In this document: piece by piece, positions 37,751 to 47,726 of the stretch
Layout: the number at the start of each line of letters is the position of its first letter
Numbering within the stretch: position 1 is the stretch's first letter
NCBI GenBank assembly: GCA_034190295.1
Contig: JAXHSW010000018.1
Location: forward strand, 1 to 64,000
Direction of reading: 5' to 3'
DNA: 64,000 nt
Source: Okeania sp034190295
GTDB lineage: Bacteria; Cyanobacteriota; Cyanobacteriia; Cyanobacteriales; Microcoleaceae
Notes under the pieces: generated by a model
Seen by the model: only the letters and a program-made list of their open reading frames with translations
Databases searched by the model: none
Told to the model about the DNA's origin: nothing
Made by a program: the position numbers and the translations under genes

Positions 37751-38277
37751 AGAAGGCAGAAGGCAGAAGGGATAATTGTATGGGGATTCTTTGAAACGCC
37801 ACTCAGCGTCTCAAACCCCAAGTAATTTTAAGCACCGTTATAGATGCTGGGGGTAAATACAGAAAGCGAAAACTTATCTAAAGTTCATCTGTAAATGGGT
37901 CGTTTAACATTATTAAAAAAGTAAGTCCTGATGTCTTTGACCAGGGAATAAAGGGTTTGCCATTTAACCCTGTAGTGCTCGATCCACTTGCGTTTGACTA
38001 AGATTTCAGGCTTTTGAATAAGTTTGAGTAAGTTTAGTTGAGCGGTATCAAACCGATAAAAGAAAATATAATGCGGGACTTATAGCTCTCCGAACCCCCC
38101 ATTAGTTGAATTTAAGATATTTTCTACTAAATTCACGCAGTAGTTAAATCTTAAATTTGTGATTTATTCCTACAATAAAAAAATCAATATTCCATAAAAT
38201 CTAAAAATTCAACCTTTTTTATTATGTTTTTCTTTCCCTGTTCCCTCCATACCTATTTCCTATTCCCTATTCCCTTA
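37751..38277. other. hmpF-tilS intergenic region
   Basis: Contains a short AAGGCAG run right after hmpF, a coding-like remnant on the minus strand (37885-38079), then AT-rich sequence with TTCCCTATTCCC-type repeats next to the tilS stop. Confidence 0.4.
37885..38079 (-). pseudogene. Orphan coding-like fragment, perhaps transposase tail
   Basis: An open stretch of 64 codons without a start reads IFFYRFDTAQLNLLKLIQKP, then VKRKWIEHYRVKWQTLYSLV and IRTYFFNNVKRPIYR before TGA. The composition is protein-like and unlike the repeats around it. I do not recognise the family. It may be the 3' remnant of a mobile element. Confidence 0.3.
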
Positions 38278-39312
38278 TTAGACTAATAAAATCCAAGGAT
38301 GTTGAACTTTGGCGATCGCTCCTCCAGGAAATGGGTCTGTTTGAGAACGGTTAGGAGCATCGATCAGATTTGTTAGCTTTTCAATATGACTGAAGTTAGG
38401 ATGAACAGGTAGAACTTTTTGTAAGATACGTCTTATGACTCTTCTTTGTAATGCTAGAGGAACTTCGCGTAATACTAAACGATTAATATATTTTATCTGT
38501 TGAGACTCAAGCTCAGAAATATTCAGATTATCTATATCTATCTTTGTAACTTTCTCTAATAACTTTTCTGTCTCATTTTCAAGATAATCTACTTCTGCAC
38601 TTAGTATTTCTGCAGTTTGTGCCAGTGCTAGTTCAGCTTGAGGATTAAACTGGCGTAGGATAGGAAATAATTCCAGGCGGATACGATTACGAGCATAACG
38701 TAAATCTTGGTTTGTAGAATCTTCCCAAATACCAATTTTTTGCTCTTGACAAAAGTCGCCTGTTTGACTACGAGTAATTTCTAATAAAGGGCGTATCAGT
38801 AATATAGAAGAATTTTCTGTCAGAGGACGTTGCCAAGTCAAAGCTTGTAGACCATCAGTACCACTACCACGAATTAAATTATATAGGAGAGTTTCTGCGC
38901 GATCGCTGGCTGTATGGCCAGTTACGATGTATTGACAATTCGACTCTAAAGCAATTTTAGTTAAAGTTTGATAACGCCATTTTCTAGCTTCTGCTTCACT
39001 TTGATAAACTTTATCTGCTACTGCTAAAAAGAATGGCAGTTGCCAATTTGTTGCTAAATTTTTCACATAATTAGCATTAGCTTCTGAGTCTGGTCTCCAT
39101 TTATGGTCACAATGAGCTATTGCTAAATACCAACCCCATTTTGATTGTAAATCTAACAGTAATTTAGTTAGACTAATAGAGTCTTGACCACCAGATACTG
39201 CGATTAATATTCTTTGGTTTTCTGGTAATAATTTTCGTTGACGTAATGTTTTATGTAGTTGGTCATGTAGTGGTGTCCAATTTTTATTTGGAGATTGATT
39301 TATATGGGACAT
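38278..39312 (-). CDS. tilS: tRNA(Ile)-lysidine synthase
   Basis: TilS, 344 aa, attaches lysine to C34 of the tRNA-Ile with anticodon CAU, so that it reads AUA. It is normally essential. The ATP-pyrophosphatase PP-loop SGGQDS is at residues 40-45. The family motifs HCDHKWR, YIVTGHTASDRAETLLYNLI and RGSGTDGL, then WEDSTNQD and YARNRIR, are all present. The length is typical for the short cyanobacterial form without the full C-terminal extension. Confidence 0.92.
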   Translation of the reverse strand: MSHINQSPNKNWTPLHDQLHKTLRQRKLLPENQRILIAVSGGQDSISLTKLLLDLQSKWGWYLAIAHCDHKWRPDSEANANYVKNLATNWQLPFFLAVADKVYQSEAEARKWRYQTLTKIALESNCQYIVTGHTASDRAETLLYNLIRGSGTDGLQALTWQRPLTENSSILLIRPLLEITRSQTGDFCQEQKIGIWEDSTNQDLRYARNRIRLELFPILRQFNPQAELALAQTAEILSAEVDYLENETEKLLEKVTKIDIDNLNISELESQQIKYINRLVLREVPLALQRRVIRRILQKVLPVHPNFSHIEKLTNLIDAPNRSQTDPFPGGAIAKVQHPWILLV

Positions 39313-39373
39313 AGCGTCATGTAGATTATTTCATTCAAAAAAATAAATTGAATATTTTTAGCTGAATCGGCGG

Positions 39374-39406
39374 CCAATTGAATGGGTTCGATGCCGATTC
39401 AATTGG
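39374..39406. terminator. Inverted repeat near the tnpB element
   Basis: CCAATTGAAT (39374-39383) is perfectly inverted as ATTCAATTGG (39397-39406), giving a 10-bp stem with a 13-nt loop. It lies upstream of tilS and just ahead of the tnpB element. It could be a hairpin at the element's left end or a transcription stop. No U-run follows on the plus strand, so the terminator label is tentative. Confidence 0.35.
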
Positions 39407-39488
39407 TATGCTATCCCAGCAGCAAGCGATCGCTTAGAATTGAAAAACTTGTATTATTGTATTGCTTTCACCCCAGAAATTTTCCACC

Positions 39489-40718
39489 ATGCGGACTGCC
39501 TACCAATATAAATTAAGGCCAAACTCAGATCAAATAGCCACAATAGAAATGTGGTTGGAATTGTTGCGTTGGCAGTACAACTATCGGTTAGGCGAGCGGT
39601 TCTCATGGTGGTCAGAAAACCGTTGTCCAGTTAATACCTGCCCCTTGGTGATGCCCATTCCTCAACTCAGAGATCATCCAGATTATTACTCTCAAAAAAA
39701 AGATTTGGTCAATACCAAAGACAAGTTTCCTGAGTACAAACTGATTCATTCTCAGGTGTTACAAGATTGCATAAAACGAGTAAAACTTGCCTTTGAAAGA
39801 TGGTTGAAAGCTGACAAAAATGGATATAAATTAGGGAAACCAAGATTTAAGGGAAAAGGACGTTATCGCAGTTTTACTTATCCTCAAATCAAACAAAACT
39901 GTATTGAAGAAAATCAGATTAATTTACCGAAAATTGGTAAAGTCAAGTTGATTCAACATCGACCATTGCCGTCAGGTTTTCAAATTAAAACCGTTACTAT
40001 TAGCCGTAAAGCTGATGGCTATTATGTCACCCTATCCTTAGAAGATAAATCGATTCCTAAATTTAATTCTGAGGTCGAACCGACAACAGAAAATACTCTG
40101 GGAATAGATATGGGGCTGAAAAACTTCTTGGTAACAAGTGAAGGAGAATCAGTTCCAATACCTCAATATTATCGCTCATCTGTGAAGCGATTAAAGACTC
40201 TACAGAAACGTTTATCTCGTAAAAATAAAGGCAGCAAAAGATGGTTAAAAGCTGTCAAAGCTGTGGCTAAACAACATAAAAAAGTAGCTGATAAACGTAA
40301 AGACTTTCACTTCAAAACAGCCAATGAATTGTTATCAAAAGCTGAAGTTATCGCCCATGAAAAGTTAAATATTAAAGGACTGGCAAAAACTCATTTGAGT
40401 AAATCAATTAACGATGCTGGATGGGGCCAATTTCTGACTATTTTGACTGTCAAAGCCGGAAATGCTGGACAGAAAACTATAGCAGTGGACCCCAAAAATA
40501 CCAGCCAAGATTGCTCAAATTGCGGTGAAAAAGTGCCGAAAGAATTAAATATACGAACTCATTCTTGCCCACATTGCGGAATAGTTATAGACCGCGACTT
40601 AAATGCGGCAATAAATATAAAAAATAGGGCGGCGGGGCATCCCGTCCTTAAAGCTCGTGGAGTCCGATGCAGTAGCAGGACTGCGAAACGAGAAGCCCAC
40701 ACTAAGCTGACGCTATAG
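39489..40718 (+). CDS. tnpB: TnpB RNA-guided nuclease (IS605 OrfB), intact
   Basis: TnpB of 409 aa, a different family from the two broken copies upstream. The ATG at 39489 (MRTAYQYKLRPN) is chosen over a TTG at 39462. The RuvC-like catalytic residues are all present: Asp207 in LGIDMGLKNF, Glu291 in VIAHEKLNIKGLA, and Asp370 in VIDRDLNAAINI. The zinc finger has C342SNC345 and C360PHC363. It should cut DNA under guidance of an RNA from the element's right end. No tnpA is nearby, so movement would need a transposase in trans. The stop codon lies inside the terminal hairpin. Confidence 0.88.
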   Translation: MRTAYQYKLRPNSDQIATIEMWLELLRWQYNYRLGERFSWWSENRCPVNTCPLVMPIPQLRDHPDYYSQKKDLVNTKDKFPEYKLIHSQVLQDCIKRVKLAFERWLKADKNGYKLGKPRFKGKGRYRSFTYPQIKQNCIEENQINLPKIGKVKLIQHRPLPSGFQIKTVTISRKADGYYVTLSLEDKSIPKFNSEVEPTTENTLGIDMGLKNFLVTSEGESVPIPQYYRSSVKRLKTLQKRLSRKNKGSKRWLKAVKAVAKQHKKVADKRKDFHFKTANELLSKAEVIAHEKLNIKGLAKTHLSKSINDAGWGQFLTILTVKAGNAGQKTIAVDPKNTSQDCSNCGEKVPKELNIRTHSCPHCGIVIDRDLNAAINIKNRAAGHPVLKARGVRCSSRTAKREAHTKLTL

Positions 40719-40730
40719 TGTGGGAGTATG
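40600..40730 (+). ncRNA. Candidate right-end omega RNA of intact tnpB
   Basis: The 3' end of tnpB runs into a GC-richer right end. It has a 9-bp hairpin, CCCACACTA (40696-40704) with TAGTGTGGG (40716-40724), ending at about GAGTATGTCAC. By analogy with TnpB systems this would be the scaffold, with the guide coming from the flank after about 40730. The boundaries are approximate. Confidence 0.35.
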
Positions 40731-40903
40731 TCACGTGTCTGCTTCACAGTTGTACGGTTGACTAAACCAATACTTGTAATGTTGCGAATTTGATAAACAA
40801 CATTCCCATATATTAAAGTTTTGCCTCGAATCTTGATAATTGATGTTCTAATTTCAACTTGCTCTGTTGATGTTGAATTATCTAGTAAAAAATCACCAAG
40901 CAT
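40731..40903 (-). pseudogene. DUF6232-like small gene truncated by tnpB element
   Basis: From ATG 40903 the minus strand encodes about 57 residues before running into the tnpB element's right end. It reads MLGDFLLDNSTSTEQVEIRT, then KIRGKTLIYGNVVYQIRNIT. The pattern 'v.I....i...G..Y...nItS' resembles DUF6232-type small membrane proteins, whose membrane half would follow. That half is not found on the other side of the element. The remaining open frame past 40731 is antisense to tnpB and is not real. Confidence 0.5.
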
Positions 40904-41015
40904 TATCGTTCCTCATAGTAGTTATGAGAATTCAGATAGAATGCACCATTAATAACTCTATTTTTAGATTATGCCAACACAATTCTGATGAACATGTCTA
41001 TAAATGTCTATTTCT
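40904..41015. other. Short spacer before ruvB stop
   Basis: 112 bases between the truncated gene start and the ruvB stop codon. No feature recognised. Confidence 0.3.
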
Positions 41016-42170
41016 CTACAACTTCAAACTCAATTGCTCATCGGGCGGAGTAAAACCCAAGTGCCTCCAAGCTGCAGAAGTCACAACCCGACCACGAGGA
41101 GTACGCTGCATAAACCCAATTTGCATCAAATATGGCTCATAAACCTCCTCAATAGTTTGAGCATCCTCCCCCGTCGCTGCTGCCATTGTCTCTAAACCAG
41201 CAGGCCCACCATTATAATTCTCAATCATCGTCCTCAATAAATTACGGTCTGTCCAATCTAAACCTAGAGGGTCAACATTAAACAACTCTAAGGCTTCACT
41301 TGCAACCTCAGCATTCACAGGAGTCAACTTTTTCACTTCCGAATAATCTCTCACCCGTCGGAGTAAACGATTAGCAATTCGAGGCGTACCCCGGGAACGA
41401 CGGGCAACTTCTTCAGCACCATCCTCTGTAATATCTGTATTTAAAAGTTTTGCTGCTCGGAGAATAATTAGACTTAGTTCATCAACCTCATAAAAACGTA
41501 ACCTCTGAATAATTCCGAAGCGATCGCGTAGAGGGGAAGTTAGAGACCCAACCCTAGTAGTTGCTCCGACTAGAGTAAAAGGTTTGAGAGGAATACTCCT
41601 AGTCTTAGCAGTTTTACCTTGACCCACTGTAATATCTAGTCGAAAATCTTCCATCGCCGGATATAGAATTTCTTCTGTCATTTTGGAAAGGCGATGAATT
41701 TCATCTATAAACAGAACATCCCCTTTTTGTAAACCTACTAGCAAACCAACTATATCTCTTGGTTTTTCAATGGCAGGAGCAGTAGTAATTTTACAGTTAA
41801 CTTCCATTTCTGCTGCCAATATTAGAGACATGGTAGTTTTACCTAACCCTGGAGGGCCATAAAGTAGCAGGTGGTCTAAAGGTTCTTTTCTCGATTTGGC
41901 CGCCGAAATCGCAATATTTAATACTTCTTTCAGGTCTTTTTGTCCGATATATTCCGCTAACTTTTGAGGTCTGATTTTTTCTTCGTTTTTACTACTATTT
42001 TTGTCTTCAGCAGTTGCCTCTGCTTCTAATAAAGCTTCTACTTCATCTGTTTCAGTTTTGGATTTTGATTTTTTGGTTTTATATGAACTTTTACTTTCTG
42101 AGGCTAAGAAAATGTTTTCATCTGGCCTTTCTGGTTGTGGAGATTGTTTTTTGGAAGAAATTATGGCCAT
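41016..42170 (-). CDS. ruvB: Holliday junction branch-migration helicase RuvB
   Basis: RuvB, 384 aa, the hexameric AAA+ motor that with RuvA drives branch migration of Holliday junctions. Walker A GPPGLGKT is at 105-112 and Walker B VLFIDEIHRL follows. Sensor and arginine-finger regions are present (LVGATTRVGSLTSPLRDRFG, RSRGTPRIANRLLRRVRDY). The C-terminal winged helix has MQRTPRGRVVT. A charged N-terminal extension of about 65 residues is longer than in E. coli. It is divergent from the next gene by about 60 bases. Confidence 0.93.
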   Translation of the reverse strand: MAIISSKKQSPQPERPDENIFLASESKSSYKTKKSKSKTETDEVEALLEAEATAEDKNSSKNEEKIRPQKLAEYIGQKDLKEVLNIAISAAKSRKEPLDHLLLYGPPGLGKTTMSLILAAEMEVNCKITTAPAIEKPRDIVGLLVGLQKGDVLFIDEIHRLSKMTEEILYPAMEDFRLDITVGQGKTAKTRSIPLKPFTLVGATTRVGSLTSPLRDRFGIIQRLRFYEVDELSLIILRAAKLLNTDITEDGAEEVARRSRGTPRIANRLLRRVRDYSEVKKLTPVNAEVASEALELFNVDPLGLDWTDRNLLRTMIENYNGGPAGLETMAAATGEDAQTIEEVYEPYLMQIGFMQRTPRGRVVTSAAWRHLGFTPPDEQLSLKL

Positions 42171-42231
42171 AACTAGGAAATAATAGCTAAGTTATTTATT
42201 GATTATCATACTAGAAAGTATATTTAAGAAA

Positions 42232-42780
42232 ATGTCCCAAGCTATGAAATCAACATCATTGTCAGTAAAAGAAAATATAACATTTGAAGAAGCGATCGCC
42301 TTAACTCAAGAAATAATGTCTGTGATGGAAAAAGGTCAGATATCGGCAGCCGAAATAGAGTCATTAATTGGAGATTTAGTCAAGAGTAAAAATGGTGCTA
42401 GAGGATTTTTCGTTGCATATCTTACAGACTCTAGACCTTTAGCAGATAATCCCTCACCATCAATATTTAGAGCGCTGGAATCATCTCCAGAAACAGTGAC
42501 AGAATTATTAGTCAAAAATTTGGCCATGTGTTCGGCAATGGTAGTCCATCACCAAAGAAATCAAGACCAGGAGACAGCTTCCCAATCAGAAACAGTGCGA
42601 TCGCGAACCACAAGATTAATTAAAAGCGTGGATATTCCCAGCTTAAAAGGTGAGATTGAGGAGTTATATCAAAGTACAACTACTGGAGTGGGAAATTACA
42701 AGCAGTTTCTAGAACGTTGGGGCTACGATGAGGAACAGTTAAAGGTCATTCAGCAAGCAATTGAACCGATACTTAATTAG
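42232..42780 (+). CDS. Conserved cyanobacterial hypothetical protein
   Basis: Protein of 182 aa, predicted helical and soluble. Start: the ATG at 42232 (MSQAMKSTSLS) is preferred to a TTG at 42199. The segment EEAIALTQEIMSVMEKGQIS with a following helical stretch loosely recalls the helical N-domain of phosphoribosyltransferases, but no catalytic domain follows. I do not recognise a characterised family. It is divergent from ruvB. Confidence 0.65.
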   Translation: MSQAMKSTSLSVKENITFEEAIALTQEIMSVMEKGQISAAEIESLIGDLVKSKNGARGFFVAYLTDSRPLADNPSPSIFRALESSPETVTELLVKNLAMCSAMVVHHQRNQDQETASQSETVRSRTTRLIKSVDIPSLKGEIEELYQSTTTGVGNYKQFLERWGYDEEQLKVIQQAIEPILN

Positions 42781-43425
42781 AGAATATTGTCTTGAAGAAG
42801 TCAGTAATTAAACCCATCACGGAAAAAATAATTTCTTTCTTAAGTTTTTTATTTGGTAAAAACTATAATTAGGGTTTGCTGAATAAGATTGTAATCAATA
42901 CTTATAAAGGCTTCCAGGATTAAATATTGCTGAGGGGGTGTAAGGTTTTTGGCTGTTGTAGTCTCAAAATGCTAATACTTTTCCCCTAACTACGAGAAAA
43001 TTTGGCCGTAGCAGATAGTCTAAACTGTTGCCTTTCGGAGCTGTTTCCTGTTGCCTCTCATCACCATCAGACTAGTGAAGCGCAAACTCTAATTATGCCA
43101 CATATATCTGTTCAACAATTAATAATGAATAATGAACAATTACTTCTCCTTGAAAACGGATAGGGTTGACTAATAATGAAAATTTTTATTTATTATCCCC
43201 GATCGAGGGGAGGCTTTAAACCACAATTTTTCGGTAGTAACTTTAGTCTATAGAGAGTATTTTGAGCAATCCCCTGATATAATCTCAAAAACTGTAGCCA
43301 TCTACTAAGCAAAAGTGATTAAACTGCTGATTGTGTAGTAGATGGAAACAGTACATTATATACACTCAACATGAACAATTTTGCTTGAGTGTGGTGTAGA
43401 GGAGAAAAGGGAAAAGAATAGGGCT
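42781..43425. repeat. Intergenic region with IS-end and family C repeats
   Basis: About 42869 has TTAGGGTTTGCTGAA with following sequence partly like 22069-22230, suggesting the end of an unidentified insertion sequence. 43110-43236 is a family C element (TTCAACAATTAATAATG to CAATTTTTCGGTA). No gene is supported. Confidence 0.55.
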
Positions 43426-44277
43426 ATGAAAGGAATTGTCCGCAAAACTAGCAGGGTTAGTAGGTGGCTAACTGTGGTAAATACTGATTGGTTGGTAAAT
43501 CTGAACCTGCTATTAACATTAGTACGAAGAGATTTAGAGGCTAGATATAAAGGCTCAATTCTGGGTAATTTATGGCCACTACTTAATCAACTATCCCAAC
43601 TTTTAATTTATACCTACGTCTTCTCAATTATTCTTAAAGTCAAGCTTAACTTAGAAGGGCTACCTGAAGATAGTAAGGTGACTTTTGGATTATGGTTATT
43701 TGCTGGATTAATTCCTTGGCTGGCTTTTACTAATGGATTAACTCAAGCTTCTGGATGTGTGATTGGACAGCCAAACTTAGTCAAAAAAGTAGTATTTCCC
43801 CTTAGTTTATTACCCTTAGTTCCGGTTTTTTCAACTTTTGTAGAAAGTACATTTGGATTAATAGTTTTAATAGGAATGATATGTATATCATCTGGGGTAC
43901 TCCATCAAACATTATGGCTATTACCGATAGTATTTTTACCGCAGCTTTTATTGACGGCAGGTTTAGGTTATTTTACTGCAGGATTAACAGTATTTTTACG
44001 GGATATTCCTCAGACTTTAGGAGTAATTTTAAATCTTTGGTTTTACGTTACACCGATAGTATATCCGGCATCTGTAATTCCTGAAAATTGGCGAATATGG
44101 GTATTTTGGTGTAATCCTTTAACAGCGATCGCTGAAGTATATCGAGACCTGGTTTTAGTAGGAGAAATTAAACACTGGGGAGAGTTAGGAATTGCTAGTT
44201 TGATGTCTGTATTAATATTTTATTTTGGCTTGTGGGTGTACATAAAATTACGTCCTGCTTTTGCAGATGTTTTATAA
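43426..44277 (+). CDS. Polysaccharide ABC exporter permease (Wzm-type)
   Basis: ABC-2 type permease, 284 aa, six predicted membrane helices. It is expected to export an O-antigen-like or capsular glycan with the Wzt ATPase encoded next. Start: the ATG at 43426 (MKGIVRKTSRV) is preferred to a TTG at 43381. Family marks are the N-terminal amphipathic part with LTLVRRDLEARYKGSILG, FSIILKV, and the C-terminal FYVTPIVYPASVIPENWR and NPLTAIAEVYRDLVL. It heads the glycan cluster and is followed by wzt after 0.56 kb of repeat sequence. Confidence 0.88.
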   Translation: MKGIVRKTSRVSRWLTVVNTDWLVNLNLLLTLVRRDLEARYKGSILGNLWPLLNQLSQLLIYTYVFSIILKVKLNLEGLPEDSKVTFGLWLFAGLIPWLAFTNGLTQASGCVIGQPNLVKKVVFPLSLLPLVPVFSTFVESTFGLIVLIGMICISSGVLHQTLWLLPIVFLPQLLLTAGLGYFTAGLTVFLRDIPQTLGVILNLWFYVTPIVYPASVIPENWRIWVFWCNPLTAIAEVYRDLVLVGEIKHWGELGIASLMSVLIFYFGLWVYIKLRPAFADVL

Positions 44278-44835
44278 ATAAAAATACTTTTTTATATCAA
44301 ATAGATACTATAGTAATGCTGACAAATACTTACTTTTTTAATAATCAAAACTCTCTGAAAATCGAATAATTAAGGTTGAAAGTCTCTGATTTAAATAGGA
44401 AATAAATCCAAAAAATCCTGTTTGTCAATACTCTTAATTTGGTAATCGTGCATATTAATGGTATACAGAAAAAAGGAATAACAGGCACGGGAGCAAGATT
44501 CTCCCACTGTTCTTGTAACAAACATTGCCGGATAATGCAAGACCATTACAATCCACTAACACCCTTAATTTTAAGGATAGGTCATTTCAGTTATCAGTTA
44601 TCAGTTATCAGTTATCAGTACCGACCACTAAAGCCGGAGAAAACGAAAATACGCTCATTTAAATTTTTTCATCCCCCTAAAAGGGGGAGGCTTTAAACCC
44701 AATTTTTCGGTAATAATTAATAATTAATAATTAATTGTTAACTACCAGTCTTAGCTATTATATAAAAGATTAAAAAGTGTTTCCTGACGGAAATGCTAAA
44801 ATTCTGATAGCTAGTTAATATTTCCCAAAAAATTC
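44278..44835. repeat. Repeat block between permease and ATPase genes
   Basis: 44580-44713 is a family B element (GGTCATTTCAG, four CAGTTAT heptamers, then CCCAATTTTTCGGTAA) followed by AATTAAT heptamers. The insertion separates two genes that are usually adjacent. An open frame through the repeat (44439-44696) is not credited. Confidence 0.65.
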
Positions 44836-46269
44836 ATGGCTGAAACTGTAATTTCACTGAAAAATGTTTCTAAATGCTTTAAACGATATGGGCATCCGGT
44901 AGACCGTTTAAAAGAAATTCTATTCCCAGGAAAAAGTCGTGCTGATGAATTTTGGGCAGTGCAAAATATAAGTATAGAAATAGAAAGAGGGCATACTTTA
45001 GGAATTGTAGGGCGGAATGGTTCGGGAAAAAGTACCCTTCTACAAATAATTGTTGGTACTCTTACACCGACAACTGGAACGGTAAAAGTTCAAGGTAGAG
45101 TTTCTGCACTTTTGGAACTTGGGAGTGGATTTAATCCAGAGTTTACTGGTAGACAAAATGTTTTTTTTAACGGTCAATTATTAGGATTAAAACCATCAGA
45201 AATAGAAGAAAAATTTGAGCAAATTGCTGGTTTTGCCGACATTGGTGATTTTATTGACGAACCTGTAAAAACTTATTCTAGTGGAATGTTTATTAGGTTA
45301 GGATTTGCTGTGGCGACAAGTGTTGACCCAGATATTTTAGTAGTTGATGAAGCACTTTCGGTGGGAGATGAAGCATTTCAGAGAAAGTGTTTTGCTCGTA
45401 TTCAAGACATTCAAGAAAGGGGAGGAACAATTTTATTTGTATCTCATGCTGCTTCAACAGTTGTACAACTTTGTGATTCAGCAATTTTGATGGATCGTGG
45501 TGAAATGTTACTTTATCATGCTCCTAAATATGTGGTATCTAAATATCAGAAATTAATTTATGCTTTTCCTGATAAAATTCCATCAATTAAGGAAGAAATT
45601 CGTCAGATTCCTAATTTAACAGTTAAGGATTTCTTGGACGATCAAGAAACAGATGAACAATCTTCTCAATCAGAACAAAGTAGTGAAAATAAAATTTCAG
45701 AATCAACAGAATATGAAGAAATTTATGACCCGGAAATGATACCTTCAAATACAATACATTATCCTAATAAAGGATCGGAAATTATTGACCCTCATATTAT
45801 TACTTTGGATGGTAAGAGAGTAAATCATTTAATTAATCGTCGAGAATATTACTATACCTATACAGTAAAATTTATTAACTCTACATCTAAAGTTAGGTTT
45901 GGAATGTTGATTAAAACTCTGAGTGGATTTGACTTAGGTGGAGCATCATTACATGGTTATACTAAATCAGTAGAATATGTAGAAGCACAACAGAAAGTTA
46001 TAGTGAAATTTAAGTTTAAATGTTTGCTAAATCCTGGGGTATATTTTTTAAATGCTGGAGTTGTTGGTATGGCAGGCGACCATCTAACTTATTTATCTCG
46101 TTGCATTGATATTGCTATGTTTAGAGTGCAGCATTGTAGTGATTCATGTGGTACGGGAGTAGTTGACTTTTTAATAGAACCTACTTTAAATATTGACAAT
46201 GATACTCTGAATAACTGGGAAGAAAAGGAGTCAGGAGTCAGTCCTCAGTCCTCAGGAGTTTGGAGTTAG
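44836..46269 (+). CDS. Polysaccharide ABC exporter ATPase with Wzt C-terminal domain
   Basis: Wzt-type ATPase, 477 aa. Residues 1-240 are the nucleotide-binding domain: Walker A GRNGSGKSTLLQ, signature YSSGMFIRLGFAVA, Walker B DILVVDEALS. Residues about 300-450 form an added beta-rich C-terminal domain (HYPNKGSEIIDPHI, FGMLIKTLSGFDLGG, FLNAGVVG) like the Wzt-C domain. In O9a-type systems that domain binds the modified end of the finished chain before export. The last residues, KESGVSPQSSGVWS, are encoded by heptanucleotide repeats (GGAGTCA, GTCCTCA; about 46227-46262), so the C-terminus was recruited from an intergenic-type repeat. Confidence 0.88.
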   Translation: MAETVISLKNVSKCFKRYGHPVDRLKEILFPGKSRADEFWAVQNISIEIERGHTLGIVGRNGSGKSTLLQIIVGTLTPTTGTVKVQGRVSALLELGSGFNPEFTGRQNVFFNGQLLGLKPSEIEEKFEQIAGFADIGDFIDEPVKTYSSGMFIRLGFAVATSVDPDILVVDEALSVGDEAFQRKCFARIQDIQERGGTILFVSHAASTVVQLCDSAILMDRGEMLLYHAPKYVVSKYQKLIYAFPDKIPSIKEEIRQIPNLTVKDFLDDQETDEQSSQSEQSSENKISESTEYEEIYDPEMIPSNTIHYPNKGSEIIDPHIITLDGKRVNHLINRREYYYTYTVKFINSTSKVRFGMLIKTLSGFDLGGASLHGYTKSVEYVEAQQKVIVKFKFKCLLNPGVYFLNAGVVGMAGDHLTYLSRCIDIAMFRVQHCSDSCGTGVVDFLIEPTLNIDNDTLNNWEEKESGVSPQSSGVWS

Positions 46270-47726
46270 CAGTAATACAAATATGTTAATAGTTGGGGAA
46301 AAATTTTTACTGTGACTATTGAAGCAGGAAGAAATAAAATTAATTTTAAACTAGATGTAAATACTTTTAATTACAGCCGTAAATTATAGCAGTTTCCATT
46401 AACATAAAATGGAGATATTTTGGCTGAAAGGTAGAAGGCAGAAGTTTTATAGTCTACTTTTGTGAAAACTGCTATAAGTTAAATAAAAAATACTATTCTT
46501 ATGCTTATGTATAGCAGAAGGAAGGAGAAAGAAAGAAAAGTCTTACTTTGTCTGAGTTTTAAACTTTTGAACTGTCCTAACTTTTCCTTCGACTGGTATA
46601 AAATTAATCAAGATAGCTATACCATGTTTGGATAATTAGTGGTAAGCATTTCCTGCGGAATGCTGCGCAAACAGCTATTAGCTATCAGCTATCAGCAACA
46701 AGACTCTCTCCTTAAAGGACAGTATTTCAATTAATATAAACTTTCAGGGCAAGGAAGGCAACTTTTGTAGTAAGACAGTTAAATATTGCTTTGATCCTAA
46801 ACTAAAAGCAATAGCTGATAGCTGATGGCTGACAGCTGAATGCTTACAATTAGTGAAAAAAGAATTTTATTCTCCTCTTACTTCTTGTAAGTCGCAAATT
46901 CGACAACTCCCCTACCTGAGAACTAGCTCATTATATCGTTTCACTAAAGTCAGAAGTCAGAAGTGATTTTTTAGCAATTTGAAACCTTAATTTTACAGTA
47001 ATTTAAGCTTATTATTTGACTTTATGAATTACTAACTATTTGTGACATTTTTTAAGTTAATTGGTATATTTCTCACTTTCTTATGGACATAATATTACAG
47101 TACAATACAGTTCAATTAAAATTTTTTGGGCAAATATCTAATGTAAAAAAGCTAATTTTTACCGAACAATTAAGGTTTAAAGCCTCTCCTTAAAAGGAGA
47201 AACAAGAAAAATTTTTCATAATTAGTCAATCCTCTCCTTGAAAAGAAGAGGTAATTCGCGCATTCTTAATTCTAAGTTCTTGAAGCTCTCTATCAGATAA
47301 ATTTTTGTCTGCTCTGAAGCGGATTAAATTACAGTAACATTATCTTTTATCAAAATAACATGGGTCTAAAACCCCGCCTTTTAAGGCGATAGGGTTTTTG
47401 GAGCGGGGTTTAAATCCCCTACTTCCCCTCCACCGGAGGGGTTAGGGGTGGGTTAACTTCTGACTTCGCGCCTTCTGACTTCTGACTTCCTTAAGTGGCG
47501 GGTTTAATACCGCACTGTCATATCAGTTATCAGTTAACAGTACCTCCTACTGTTTGCGCAGCATGACAAAGGTCAAGCAGAAGGCTTAAAATACTGAATT
47601 TCTTTTTTTATCCTTTTTACAAGGGGTAGCTTGAAATCTAAATACAATTTTCACTTCTGCTTTTTGCCTTCTTCAATAAAAACTTTTATTTGTACTTCTC
47701 CTAAAACCTAAAACCTATTTAAAAAT
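46270..47726. repeat. 1.5-kb repeat cluster upstream of the methyltransferases
   Basis: 46642-46847 is a family A element. 47159-47284 is family C. About 47360-47490 is family E (inverse of 6228-6375, including the CTTCTGA heptamer form). 47519-47640 is family B. No gene is visible. Ending just before the ATG at 47727, this probably marks a transcription boundary. Confidence 0.7.

Noticed and set aside
40559..40730. Continuation of the minus-strand frame from the DUF6232-like gene into the tnpB element
   Set aside because: Beyond about 40731 it is antisense to the tnpB zinc finger. Only the first 57 codons look like the original gene.
38278..42170. tRNA genes near tilS or elsewhere
   Set aside because: No cloverleaf-like sequence with a T-loop GGTTCRANTC pattern was found by eye here or elsewhere in the window.
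44439..44696. Open frame of 85 codons between the permease and ATPase genes
   Set aside because: The second half is a family B repeat and the first half has no recognisable family.
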